The notes under the pieces were generated by a model that was not told where the DNA came from, searched no databases, and was given only the letters and a program-made list of their open reading frames with translations. Below are positions 42,136 to 50,470 of a DNA stretch of 64,000 nt, in pieces; the first letter of the stretch is position 1, and the number at the start of each line of letters is the position of its first letter. The stretch lies in assembly GCA_965203835.1 (NCBI GenBank), contig OZ241919.1, forward strand, positions 1,736,001 through 1,800,000, given 5' to 3'. Both the position numbers and the translations under genes were made by a program. The DNA comes from CBDCFV01 sp965203835. Lineage in GTDB: Bacteria > Chloroflexota > Dehalococcoidia > Lucifugimonadales > UBA3495.

Positions 42136-43062
42136 ATGGCAGACACGTTAAGGGACAAGGTTGCAATAGTCACCGGGTCGGGCCGGGGCGTGGGCCGGGG
42201 GGTCGCCAAGCTGATGGCGGCGGAAGGGGCCAAGGTGGTGGTGGTGGACCCAGGAGTCAACGTCGACGGGTCCGGCTTCGACCAGTCAATAGCGGAGACC
42301 GTCGTTGGAGAGATACGGGACGAAGGCGGGACCGCCGTCGCGTGCACCGAGTCGGTGGCCACGATGGAAGGCGGCGAGCGGATTGTCCAGACGGCGGTGG
42401 ACAATTTCGGCCGGCTGGACATCGTCGTGACCTGCGCCGGCATCCTGCGGGACCGCATGATTTTCAACATGACGGAGCAGGAATGGGACGACGTTATAGC
42501 CGTCCACCTGAAGGGCACGTTCACAGTGGTCAAACATGCCTGCATCCTGTTCCGCCAGCAACGGTCCGGACGGATTATCACCTTCAGTTCACAATCGGGG
42601 TTGGTGGGCAATTCCGGCCAAGCCAACTACGGCGCGGCCAAGTCGGGCATCGCCGGATTCACCAAGGTGGTGGCCAAGGACATGGGAAGGTACGGCGCCA
42701 CCGCCAACTCCATCGCCCCGCGTGCCCAAACAAGGATGATAGGAGCCATACCGGACAGCGCGGCGGAGCTCCGGGCCAGGAGCGGCGTGGCGTCGCTGGA
42801 CGATGAGGACAACCCGCAGCACCTGGACCCCGACGGTATCGCCCCGTTCGTGTGCTACTTGGCCACCGATTATGCTTCCAACGTCAACGGCCAGACCTTC
42901 CTGGTCTACGGGGACACGGTGGAGTTGATGTCCCAGCCTCGACCCATGCGGGCCATTTACAGCGAGAAGGGACATTGGGACATGGACGAGTTGTCCTCCC
43001 TCGCCCGCAACTACCTGACCAAGGACATCTACAACCCCGCCCCCGCCGCGCCGCCGCGCTAG
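42136..43062 (+). CDS. Short-chain dehydrogenase, copy 1
   Basis: 308 residues from the ATG at 42136, which has AAGGAG six bases upstream. The NAD(P) loop is VTGSGRGVGRG, the CAG motif is in VTCAGILRD, and the catalytic Ser region is FSSQSGLVGNSGQANYGAAK with Tyr-x3-Lys. It resembles the (3R)-hydroxyacyl-CoA dehydrogenase modules of multifunctional enzymes. A C-terminal extension of about 45 residues ends NPAPAAPPR. It is about two-thirds identical to the SDR at 43496-44422, which is therefore a tandem duplicate. Confidence 0.9.
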   Translation: MADTLRDKVAIVTGSGRGVGRGVAKLMAAEGAKVVVVDPGVNVDGSGFDQSIAETVVGEIRDEGGTAVACTESVATMEGGERIVQTAVDNFGRLDIVVTCAGILRDRMIFNMTEQEWDDVIAVHLKGTFTVVKHACILFRQQRSGRIITFSSQSGLVGNSGQANYGAAKSGIAGFTKVVAKDMGRYGATANSIAPRAQTRMIGAIPDSAAELRARSGVASLDDEDNPQHLDPDGIAPFVCYLATDYASNVNGQTFLVYGDTVELMSQPRPMRAIYSEKGHWDMDELSSLARNYLTKDIYNPAPAAPPR

Positions 43063-43076
43063 AGGAGACGCCGCAA

Positions 43077-43433
43077 TTGGGAACATTTCATTGGCCATTA
43101 ACAGTGTTGAGCGTAGACGGAAGTCGGGAAGAGACCATCGATGCGCTGGTTGACACCGGTGCTTCATACACGCTGTTGCCGTCCGTCATGCTGCGCCGAA
43201 TGGGCGTAGTTCCCCAACGGCGGTTGGAGTTCGAACTGGCCAACGGAGAGATTATCGAGCATGATATCGGGGAAGTGAGGGTACGAATCGACGGGGTCGA
43301 GGCGACGACGATAGTGATATTCGGAGATGACGACACCGAGGGACTAATGGGCGCTCACACACTGGAAAGCGTAACCATGGTGGTAGACCCGGTAAATAGA
43401 CGATTGGCGCCGACACGGGCTCTGCTGATGTAA
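43077..43433 (+). CDS. Retropepsin-like aspartic protease domain protein
   Basis: 118 residues from the TTG at 43077; GGAG lies ten bases before it, and no ATG is available before the active site. The clan-AA signature is ALVDTGASYTLLP. A typical second half follows: VVPQRRLEFELANGEIIEHD, and LMGAHTLESVTMVVDP with the hydrophobic-hydrophobic-Gly element. Such single-domain proteins act as homodimers. No signal peptide is seen. It sits between the duplicated SDR genes, 14 bp after the first, so it is probably in the same operon. Its substrate is unknown. Confidence 0.8.
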   Translation: MGTFHWPLTVLSVDGSREETIDALVDTGASYTLLPSVMLRRMGVVPQRRLEFELANGEIIEHDIGEVRVRIDGVEATTIVIFGDDDTEGLMGAHTLESVTMVVDPVNRRLAPTRALLM

Positions 43434-43495
43434 TTGAGGCAGCATCCTGGTACGGGCCAAGACCTATTCAACCCAATCACATAAGAGGCAAAACA

Positions 43496-44422
43496 ATGCC
43501 CAATCTTCTGCAAGACAAGGTAGCAATCGTAACCGGCTCCGGCCGGGGCATCGGAAGGGGCATCGCCATGCTGATGGCCGAAGAAGGGGCCAAGGTAGTG
43601 GTGGTGGACCCCGGGGTCAATGTCGACGGCAGCGGCGCCGACCACTCCTTGGCGGAGGGCGTAGTGTCGGAGATCCGCCAAGCCGGCGGGACGGCGGTGG
43701 CGTGCTTGGAGTCGGTATCCACCATGGAGGGCGGCGAGCAAATAGTGCAGACCGCCATAGAGAACTTCGGCAAGCTGGACGTAGTGGTCACCTGCGCCGG
43801 GATTCTGAGGGACCGGATGGTTTTCAACATGACCGAGCAGGAGTGGGATGACGTCATTGCCGTCCACCTGAAGGGGACCTTCACCGTGGTGAAGCACGCC
43901 TGCATCCTGTTCCGCCAGCAACGCTCCGGCAAGATAATCACCTTCACGTCAGTGTCGGGGTTGTACGGCAACTCCGGCCAAGCCAATTACGGCGCGGCCA
44001 AGGACGGCATCGCCGGGCTTACCCGCGTTCTGGCCCGTGACATGGGCCGCTACGGCGTCACGGCCAACTCCATTTCCCCCGGCGCCAACACCAGGATGAC
44101 CGGCACGGTGCCGGACGAAGCCCGGGCCCTCCGTGCCGCGCGGGGCATCGGTGGTTCCGCCGGACCGGCGCCGCAACTGCGCGGCGAGGGTGACGACATC
44201 GCGCCCTTCGTAACCTGGCTGGCGTCCGACGAGGCATCTCACGTAAACGGGCACGTTTTTCACGTCAACGAGGGCTTGGTAAGCTTGATGAACAACCCGG
44301 AGCCGGTAAAGACCATTCACAAAGAAAGCCGATGGACGGTGGAAGAACTGGCCAAGGTATTCCCGGCGACCATCGGCGTGGAGTTGTTCAATCCAGCCCC
44401 GGAGCAACCACCCCGGACGTAA
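43496..44422 (+). CDS. Short-chain dehydrogenase, copy 2
   Basis: 308 residues, the same length as copy 1. The ATG has GAGG seven bases upstream. Motifs: VTGSGRGIGRG, VTCAGILRD, FTSVSGLYGNSGQANYGAAK. Long stretches match copy 1 even in DNA (for instance around the EQEWDDVIAVHLKGTFTVVK segment). Differences cluster in the C-terminal third, the substrate-binding part, which suggests divergence in substrate range. The C-terminus ends NPAPEQPPRT. Confidence 0.9.
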   Translation: MPNLLQDKVAIVTGSGRGIGRGIAMLMAEEGAKVVVVDPGVNVDGSGADHSLAEGVVSEIRQAGGTAVACLESVSTMEGGEQIVQTAIENFGKLDVVVTCAGILRDRMVFNMTEQEWDDVIAVHLKGTFTVVKHACILFRQQRSGKIITFTSVSGLYGNSGQANYGAAKDGIAGLTRVLARDMGRYGVTANSISPGANTRMTGTVPDEARALRAARGIGGSAGPAPQLRGEGDDIAPFVTWLASDEASHVNGHVFHVNEGLVSLMNNPEPVKTIHKESRWTVEELAKVFPATIGVELFNPAPEQPPRT

Positions 44423-44449
44423 TACCGGACCGGGAGGCTTGAGGACAAT

Positions 44450-44725
44450 ATGACAACAGAAGCTCCAGATTCCCCACAGCCGCCGTTGATGGACGTCGCC
44501 GAGGTGTACCGCACCTTGGGACGGCTGGAAGAGGGGCAAGTACAACTTAAAGACCAACTTGTGCGGAATGAAGAGCGCAATGAACGGCGGTTTGACCGTA
44601 TAGATGAACGGTTTACCCGTCTTGAAGGACGCATTGACCGCCTGATGCTTGGTCTCTTCGCAATAGGAGCAACTATAATTGTCGGGTTTGGGGGAATCAT
44701 CCTGCAAAACGCGTTGGGCGGTTGA
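44450..44725 (+). CDS. Small coiled-coil protein with C-terminal transmembrane helix, copy 1
   Basis: 91 residues, with GAGG five bases before the ATG. The N-terminal motif DVAEVYRTLGRLEEGQ is followed by a charged coiled coil (RNEERNERRFDRIDERFTRL). A tail anchor (LMLGLFAIGATIIVGFGGIIL) ends the protein. The same plan is found in the gene at 49660-49995, on the other strand. It is probably a membrane-tethered coiled-coil oligomer; the function is unknown. Confidence 0.72.
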   Translation: MTTEAPDSPQPPLMDVAEVYRTLGRLEEGQVQLKDQLVRNEERNERRFDRIDERFTRLEGRIDRLMLGLFAIGATIIVGFGGIILQNALGG

Positions 44726-44790
44726 TAACCCTCCCGTTCAGCACCAGTACAGGGTATCCCATTTAGCACTCAAAAGAATCGAGGTGACTC

Positions 44791-45942
44791 TTGATTACGA
44801 GCTTCTCAGCTTCATACGCAGGGCATGTGGTTGACGACAACCTTGGATTCCAAGGGACGGCGGCCAACGACCGGTTGTACCCCAACGAACGGCTTGCGCA
44901 GGCAGCGGATTGGGCCTTAGACATAGCCCAACTCCTGGACGCGCAGGGTTACGACGAGTTCTGGATGGCAGAGCACCACTTCCAGCCGGAAGGGTACGAG
45001 TGCATCCCCAACCTGTTGATGCTCAACCTGTACCTGGCCACCCAGACCAAGCGTCTCAAGTTCGGTTGCGGCTTCAACATCGCGCCCATGTGGCACCCGC
45101 TGCGGCTGGCGGAAGACTTCGCCATGGCCGACATCCTGACCAACGGCAGGGTGGTGTTCGGCGTGGGGCGGGGCTACCACACCCGCGAGGTTGAGACCTT
45201 CGGCTCGCCGATGCTCGACGGGGACGCCAACCGGGAATTGTTCGAAGAGCAGGTGGAGGTCATTCTCAAGTCCTTCAGGGAGGAGTCTTTCACCCACGAT
45301 GGCAAGTACTACCAGATTCCCGCCAAGGTGCCTTACCGAGGCTATCAACTCGAGACGTTGAGCCTTGTGCCCCGGCCCATTCATCAGCCGGTGGAGGTAT
45401 GGCAGCCCCTCGTAAGCGGCAACCCCAGGGGCATCGACTTCATGGCCAAGATGGGAATCCGCCCGTTAATTGCCAACAACCCGGAGCAGACTCTGGCGGA
45501 GCGGTTGAAGCTGTACCAGGAGGCCCTGCGGAACCACGGCCAGGAGGCCGAGCTGGGGGAGAACACGGCTATCGGGTACCGTTTCTTCATCGCGGAAACC
45601 AAAGAGAAGGCGATGGAATTGTCCCGCCCTTACTTCGAGGAGGCGATGAAGTTCGCCGCGCCGCTGGGACTTATGGCGCTATCGCAGCAACAGATTGACG
45701 CGGTAGCCAACCCAAGCCGTTCGCGGGGAGTGTCGTTGCCTACCCTGGAAGACGCGGTAGAAGGAAAGACTTGGCTGTGCGGCCCGGCGGAGTCCATCGT
45801 GGAGCACCTGCAAAGCGTGCAGGAGAAATTCCCTGGAGTGGAACGGGTGAACCTTGGCGCCGTCATGGGGATGCCGCTGGAGGTGTTCAAGGACCAGCTT
45901 ACCCAGTTTGCCGAAGGGGTGATGCCAGCCTTCGTCAAGTAG
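44791..45942 (+). CDS. LLM-class (luciferase-like) flavin-dependent monooxygenase 1
   Basis: 383 residues from a TTG with GAGGTGA upstream. The TIM-barrel bacterial-luciferase family pattern is seen: YDEFWMAEHHFQPEGYECIP, FGCGFNIAPMWHPLRLAEDF, ADILTNGRVVFGVGRGYHTRE, and VEVWQPLVSGNPRGIDFMAK. Such enzymes use reduced FMN (or F420) and oxygen to attack ketones, sulfonates, polyamines and other substrates. The substrate here is unknown. It is in a plus-strand run with SDRs, hydratases and a second LLM enzyme. Confidence 0.88.
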   Translation: MITSFSASYAGHVVDDNLGFQGTAANDRLYPNERLAQAADWALDIAQLLDAQGYDEFWMAEHHFQPEGYECIPNLLMLNLYLATQTKRLKFGCGFNIAPMWHPLRLAEDFAMADILTNGRVVFGVGRGYHTREVETFGSPMLDGDANRELFEEQVEVILKSFREESFTHDGKYYQIPAKVPYRGYQLETLSLVPRPIHQPVEVWQPLVSGNPRGIDFMAKMGIRPLIANNPEQTLAERLKLYQEALRNHGQEAELGENTAIGYRFFIAETKEKAMELSRPYFEEAMKFAAPLGLMALSQQQIDAVANPSRSRGVSLPTLEDAVEGKTWLCGPAESIVEHLQSVQEKFPGVERVNLGAVMGMPLEVFKDQLTQFAEGVMPAFVK

Positions 45943-46123
45943 CCGTCATGTTGGTGGGCTTGGCGAGCTGCTTGAAAACGGCTCGCTCATTCTAAACCGA
46001 CGCATGGCTGGCTATTGCGTGTATACTGTGAAGAAGCATCGGCTAACAATGCCGTGCGCAAAACGCTACGAGCCTCCAAGCCAGCGTTTTCATCCGTAAC
46101 GGACAATCAGTAAGGAGTTACAC

Positions 46124-46549
46124 ATGCCCGATCAACCCAGCGAAAAAGCAGTCGCACGGATGCGCAACTTTGTGGAGAAGTATTGCGAGAAATCAGGGAC
46201 CAATACCCACCCGGTGGATGGGATCGCCGAAGAGGTAATCCTTGGCTTGGCGCGGCACGTCGATGATATTGGCAGGCCCCTGTGCCCGTGCCGTTTCTAC
46301 CCCGACAAGGTGGACGAGGTAAAGCACAGGACATGGATTTGCGCCTGTGACGACATGCAGATTTACAAGTATTGCCACTGCCTGCTGTTCGTCAACAAGG
46401 ACGGTATGCCCATTACCGAGTACCTGCCCGAGGATCACGAGGGCCTGCAGATTTACGGGGTGACCAAGGACGACCACCCGGACAAGGGCCGGCCTCTGCG
46501 CAACAAGGCAGAGGAACGAGAGATAGAGCGGCAGGAACGACCGTCTTAA
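46124..46549 (+). CDS. Ferredoxin-thioredoxin reductase catalytic-subunit-like Fe-S protein
   Basis: 141 residues, with AGGAG six bases before the ATG. Three Cys pairs stand in the order of FTR-beta: RPLCPCRFY, WICACDDM and KYCHCLLF. An additional Cys (VEKYCEKSG) lies at about residue 21. In FTR these residues hold one [4Fe-4S] cluster and the redox-active disulfide. The second pair is CAC instead of CPC. No variable subunit or thioredoxin gene is adjacent, so it may act with another partner. It is followed by a clear hairpin terminator. Confidence 0.83.
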   Translation: MPDQPSEKAVARMRNFVEKYCEKSGTNTHPVDGIAEEVILGLARHVDDIGRPLCPCRFYPDKVDEVKHRTWICACDDMQIYKYCHCLLFVNKDGMPITEYLPEDHEGLQIYGVTKDDHPDKGRPLRNKAEEREIERQERPS

Positions 46550-46597
46550 CTTTATCTAGTCCCGGCGCTTGCCGGGATCCATTGCAACAGTGGATAA

Positions 46598-46640
46598 TGC
46601 GCTGGCCGTGAATCTGCGGCCAGCGCAATGTTGTTTTCGT
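46598..46640 (+). terminator. Hairpin terminator after the FTR-like gene
   Basis: Stem GCGCTGGCCG (46599-46608), an 8-nt loop, and CGGCCAGCGC (46617-46626), extended by one T-A pair, then a T-rich stretch (AATGTTGTTTTCG). A second smaller hairpin (CCCGGC-GCTT-GCCGGG) lies at 46561-46576. Confidence 0.75.
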
Positions 46641-46667
46641 CAATCCGTTTCCACTCGGGGAGGTCTT

Positions 46668-47450
46668 ATGAGAGAGAACACGCTGAAGCAGCGGCTGCAG
46701 GAAGGGCAAGCGGTGTTCGGTGTAATGATTACTTTCCCATCGGCCACAATGGTCGAGATGCTGGGCCACTTGGGCTTCGACTGGGTATTGATAGACAATG
46801 AACACGGCTCGATAACCGTGGACAACTCGGAAGACCTGGTCCGCGCAGCGGAAATCACCGGCATGGCTCCCATTGTGCGACCGGTGGGCAACAAGCCGGA
46901 AATCATCGCGCCTTTCCTGGACCGGGGCGCTTGGGGAGTGCAAATTCCCCACGTAAACACCGCCGAAGAGGCGCGGGCCGCCGTCGACGCCGTCAAGTAC
47001 CCTCCCGTCGGGCACAGGGGTCTGTTCAGCGGAAGCCGTCCGGGGAAATACGGGTTTGCCGGGGCAACGGCCGATTACGTGGACGAAGCCAACCGGAACA
47101 CGCTGGTGTGCCTGATGCTGGAGGAAGTCGAGGCCATCGAGAACCTTGAGGATATGGTCACGGTGGACGGGGTCGATGTGTTCTTCATCGGGTCGGGCGA
47201 CCTGTCGGCATCCATGGGTTACCCGGGGCAGCAGACCCACCCGGAGGTGCAGGCCTTGATGGAGAAGGGGATCACCACCATTCGCGAGGCAGGCAAGATC
47301 GCCGGATGTAGCTGCCCCGACTCCTACGTTCCCAAGTTCCTGGACATGGGCGTTCAATACTTCCACGGCAGCGTCAGCCGGTTGCTGCATTCCTCCAGCT
47401 CCAGCTACCTGCAGGAGATGCGCAACGCCGCGAGCGCGGCGGGTTTCTGA
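46668..47450 (+). CDS. HpcH/HpaI-type aldolase/citrate lyase family protein
   Basis: 260 residues from the ATG at 46668, which has GGAGG four bases upstream; the longer frame runs through the terminator. Class-II pyruvate-aldolase features are FGVMITFPSATMVEMLGHLG, VLIDNEHGSITVDN, GVQIPHVNTAEEARAAVDAV, RGLFSGSRPGKYG, and FIGSGDLSASMGYPGQ. The metal-binding Glu and Asp positions (CLMLEEVEAIEN; GSGDLS) are present. It would cleave or form 2-keto-4-hydroxy acids in a catabolic pathway. Confidence 0.88.
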   Translation: MRENTLKQRLQEGQAVFGVMITFPSATMVEMLGHLGFDWVLIDNEHGSITVDNSEDLVRAAEITGMAPIVRPVGNKPEIIAPFLDRGAWGVQIPHVNTAEEARAAVDAVKYPPVGHRGLFSGSRPGKYGFAGATADYVDEANRNTLVCLMLEEVEAIENLEDMVTVDGVDVFFIGSGDLSASMGYPGQQTHPEVQALMEKGITTIREAGKIAGCSCPDSYVPKFLDMGVQYFHGSVSRLLHSSSSSYLQEMRNAASAAGF

Positions 47451-47533
47451 CCATTTCCCGGTCAAGTCGAGGGCGCGCCTTCCTCCCCAGGCCATGCGCC
47501 TGATTGTGACGGTGAGATTCACAAGGAGTCGAA

Positions 47534-48304
47534 ATGGAACTGCGGGTACTGGGCGCCCACAACATGGAAAGCAAAGATACCGGCTTTGCGTCGTACTTGG
47601 TCGACGGGGTCCTGGTGCTGGATGCCGGAGGCCTGACGCGGGCGTTGACATTCGAGGAGCAAAGGAGCATCCGGGCCGTGCTCCTCTCCCATCGCCACTT
47701 CGACCACGTGAGGGACCTTCTTCCCTTGGGGATCGGGCTGCGCACCTCCGAACACCCGGTTGATATTTACGCCATAGAGGACACGGTGCGGTACGTGTCC
47801 GACAAGCTGCTGGATGGCAGCTTGTACCCCAATTTCCTCCAGTGGCCCACGCCGGAAAACCCGATTTTCCGACTGCACGCGCTGGAGTTTTTCCACGAGT
47901 ACGAGATACTGGGGTACAAGGTGAAGGCAGCGCCGGTGCCCCACACCGTTCCGGCGGCTGGGTTCCAGATTTCCGACGGCGAAAGCAGCCTCTTCTACAC
48001 CGGAGATACCGGGGACGGCCTGAGTGATGCGTGGCCCCATATTTCACCCTCCACAATCCTCGTGGAGGTCACTTTCGGCAACAAGGCCGAGGAAGTAGCG
48101 CCAGTGGTCGGACACCTGACCCCGCGTCTGCTGGAAAAATCCCTGGCCGATTTCGTTGGTCAAAAAGGCTACGCCCCCAAGGTCGTTGTCGCTCACATCA
48201 ACCCGCCTTGGGAGGACGACATTCGGAAAGAACTTGCCGACGTGGAGGAACGGTTGGGAGTGGACATCCTGGTATCGTCCGAGGGAACCAGCGTTACTAT
48301 ATAA
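47534..48304 (+). CDS. Metallo-beta-lactamase-fold hydrolase
   Basis: 256 residues, with AGGAG five bases before the ATG. The zinc motif is LSHRHFDHVRDL (HxHxDH). Further metal ligands are in PVPHTVPAAG, YTGDTGDG, and VVVAHINPPWEDDI. The N-terminal MELRVLGAHNMESKDTGFAS and the overall order are close to the class of cyclic-nucleotide phosphodiesterase/RNase Z-like MBL proteins. The specific substrate is unknown. Confidence 0.85.
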   Translation: MELRVLGAHNMESKDTGFASYLVDGVLVLDAGGLTRALTFEEQRSIRAVLLSHRHFDHVRDLLPLGIGLRTSEHPVDIYAIEDTVRYVSDKLLDGSLYPNFLQWPTPENPIFRLHALEFFHEYEILGYKVKAAPVPHTVPAAGFQISDGESSLFYTGDTGDGLSDAWPHISPSTILVEVTFGNKAEEVAPVVGHLTPRLLEKSLADFVGQKGYAPKVVVAHINPPWEDDIRKELADVEERLGVDILVSSEGTSVTI

Positions 48305-48407
48305 ATGATCCGGTTGCCCTGTGGGCGGTTGACCCTTGGGATGACACCCGCCATACTTCCGCCCTAGAGATACCCTAACCGACACATTGGGGCAGTGAGG
48401 GTCCGAC

Positions 48408-49586
48408 ATGGTCAAAGAAGTGTATTTCTTCACGGAGATGGGTTACACCGATTACTCCCAGGAAGAGGCCCAACGCTTGGGGTACAACAACCTCATGTTC
48501 CCCAACGAGCAGTTCCGCCCGGAAAAAGCCCAGGAACTCTATGGGATGTACTTCGAGGAATTGCAGTACTGCACCGAGGCCGGGTTTGACGGGGTAATGA
48601 TCAACGAGCACCACAACAACCCCCTGTGCATGATGCCGTCGGTCAACGTGATAGGGTCGGTGTTGGCCCGCACTACCACCAAGGGCAAGATAGTGTTCCT
48701 GGGCAACGTGCTGCCCATACACGAGAACCCATTGCGGGTGGCCGAAGAGATCGCCATGATCGACATCTTGTCCGGCGGCCGGGTGGTGTGCGGGTTCGTG
48801 CGCGGCATCGGCCAGGAGAGCATGGCCACCAATACCAACCCCATTTACAATCGGGAGCGGTTCGACGAAGCGCACAACGTCATTATCAAGGCTTGGACCA
48901 CTCCCGGCCCCTTCCGTTACGAGGGCAAGCATTATCACTACCGGATCGTCAACCCGTGGGTAATGCCCCTGCAGAAGCCCCACCCGCCAGTCTGGATTCC
49001 GGGGGTGGCATCGCCGGAGTCGGTGGTCTGGGCAGCCAAGCACAAGTACCCTTACATCGCGCTGGCGCCGCCCATCAACCTGTTGAACGACATCTACGAA
49101 CTTTACGGCCGCACCGCCGAAGAGGATGGTTGGACCGCGACGTCCGACAATCGCGGCTACGCCATACGGGTAGCGGTGGCCGATTCGGACGAACGGGCCT
49201 ACGAGGAGGGGAAGAATTTCTACTGGCAGTTGGGAACGTCATTCGGGGTAACGCCGTCCCAATGGCTGGCGCCGCCCGGTTACATGACCCGCGCCGCCAC
49301 CCAGGGTCCCAGGGAGCAGGCGCGCCGCAGAGTCCAGACGGCGGTCCCCGGCGGACCGGCTTTGCCCTACGATGAAGCACAGGAAACCTTCCAGATAGTA
49401 ACGGGCAACCCGGATACCGTGGTGAAGAAACTGAAGCGGTTGATGGACATTATCGACCCGGGCTACTTGGTGTTCTGGGGCCGTGAAGGGCACATGTCCC
49501 ACGAAACGGCCATGCGCGGCATAGACCTGATGACCCAGGAAGTGATACCGGCGATAAAGGAGTACCAGCCCCAGCGAGAGGAGTGA
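48408..49586 (+). CDS. LLM-class flavin-dependent monooxygenase 2
   Basis: 392 residues, with GAGG seven bases before the ATG. Family marks: GFDGVMINEHHNNPLCMMPS, GKIVFLGNVLPIHENPLRVA, EEIAMIDILSGGRVVCGFVR, and PPVWIPGVASPESVVWAAKH. It is only distantly like the LLM enzyme at 44791, so the two have different substrates. It closes the plus-strand catabolic run. Confidence 0.88.
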   Translation: MVKEVYFFTEMGYTDYSQEEAQRLGYNNLMFPNEQFRPEKAQELYGMYFEELQYCTEAGFDGVMINEHHNNPLCMMPSVNVIGSVLARTTTKGKIVFLGNVLPIHENPLRVAEEIAMIDILSGGRVVCGFVRGIGQESMATNTNPIYNRERFDEAHNVIIKAWTTPGPFRYEGKHYHYRIVNPWVMPLQKPHPPVWIPGVASPESVVWAAKHKYPYIALAPPINLLNDIYELYGRTAEEDGWTATSDNRGYAIRVAVADSDERAYEEGKNFYWQLGTSFGVTPSQWLAPPGYMTRAATQGPREQARRRVQTAVPGGPALPYDEAQETFQIVTGNPDTVVKKLKRLMDIIDPGYLVFWGREGHMSHETAMRGIDLMTQEVIPAIKEYQPQREE

Positions 49587-49659
49587 GTCAGCCGTTGAGG
49601 AAGCCGCCGGCCAAAGCTTGTTCCCTTGAAGAAGGGAATGAAGGGCAGAAAGCCTTCGG

Positions 49660-49995
49660 TTAGCCGGTCACGAAGGTGTTGACGATAACGGCGGCCACCA
49701 AGGCGCCGCCGACACCTATCACTGCGAAATAGAGGCGGTCAATACGGCGGTGGACATCCTGGAATCCGGACTGCATCTCGGAACGCACGTCCTGCAACCC
49801 GGACTGCATCTCAGAACGTACGTCCTGCAACCCTGAACGCATTTCGGAACGCATCTCGGAACGCACGTCTTGCAGTCCGGCCTGTAGTTCACGCTGGCCT
49901 TCCAAAAGGGCGGCGATGGCACCTTCCAACCGCCCGATGGCGCGCCATATTTCAGCCGCATCAAGTACTGTGTTTTCCGATTCGCCGGTTGTCAT
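49660..49995 (-). CDS. Small coiled-coil protein with C-terminal transmembrane helix, copy 2
   Basis: 111 residues. It starts MTTGESENTVLDAAEIWRAI, like copy 1. The middle contains an 11-residue (hendecad) repeat, QDVRSEMQSGL, present about three times plus a shorter RSEM unit, from a 33-bp DNA repeat. It ends with RRIDRLYFAVIGVGGALVAA and the rest of a tail anchor. Hendecads form right-handed coiled coils. The repeat number could vary by slippage. There is no strong ribosome site. Confidence 0.7.
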   Translation of the reverse strand: MTTGESENTVLDAAEIWRAIGRLEGAIAALLEGQRELQAGLQDVRSEMRSEMRSGLQDVRSEMQSGLQDVRSEMQSGFQDVHRRIDRLYFAVIGVGGALVAAVIVNTFVTG

Positions 49996-50142
49996 GTCTG
50001 ATCTTTCTCAAGGTCCGGGGCGCCGGGATTCCGCTGGCAATCCACCACGTCACCAATTGTACACCACGCTTCAGAATAACACCAATATGTCATTTTCATG
50101 GAACTCCGACCAACCCTTTCAGACTCCGCTTCGTTCAACTTA

Positions 50143-50296
50143 CAGGGCCTTTTCATTCTCTCGTCATTCCCGCGCAGGCGGGAATCCATGTGGTCTCGCC
50201 ACGAGAACATTGCCATAGGCTGGAAGTATGTGGATTCCCGCTTTCGCGGGAATGACGGGACCTGTGCAGCCCAACCCGGAAAATGAAAAGGCCCTG
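50143..50296. mobile_element. Large palindromic element with two opposed copies of the dispersed repeat
   Basis: The terminal inverted repeats are 50143-50157 (CAGGGCCTTTTCATT) and 50282-50296, a perfect 15-bp match. Inside are two dispersed palindromes in mirror orientation (50161-50191 and 50231-50260). The 475-bp gap from 49996 to 50470 contains no gene besides this. Confidence 0.65.
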
Positions 50297-50470
50297 GTTC
50301 AACTTACGACTCACAGGGATATTGGTTAGCGGACGTGATATACTTTTTCCGCAACTTGACGGAATGCGACACCTCCTCCAAGACACCACCCGCCGTGCAC
50401 CACGCGGCACTACGCCGACGACTACCGCAGAGCGTTTGGGAGCGAGTGGGCCGCTAGAGGCGCGCCCATA

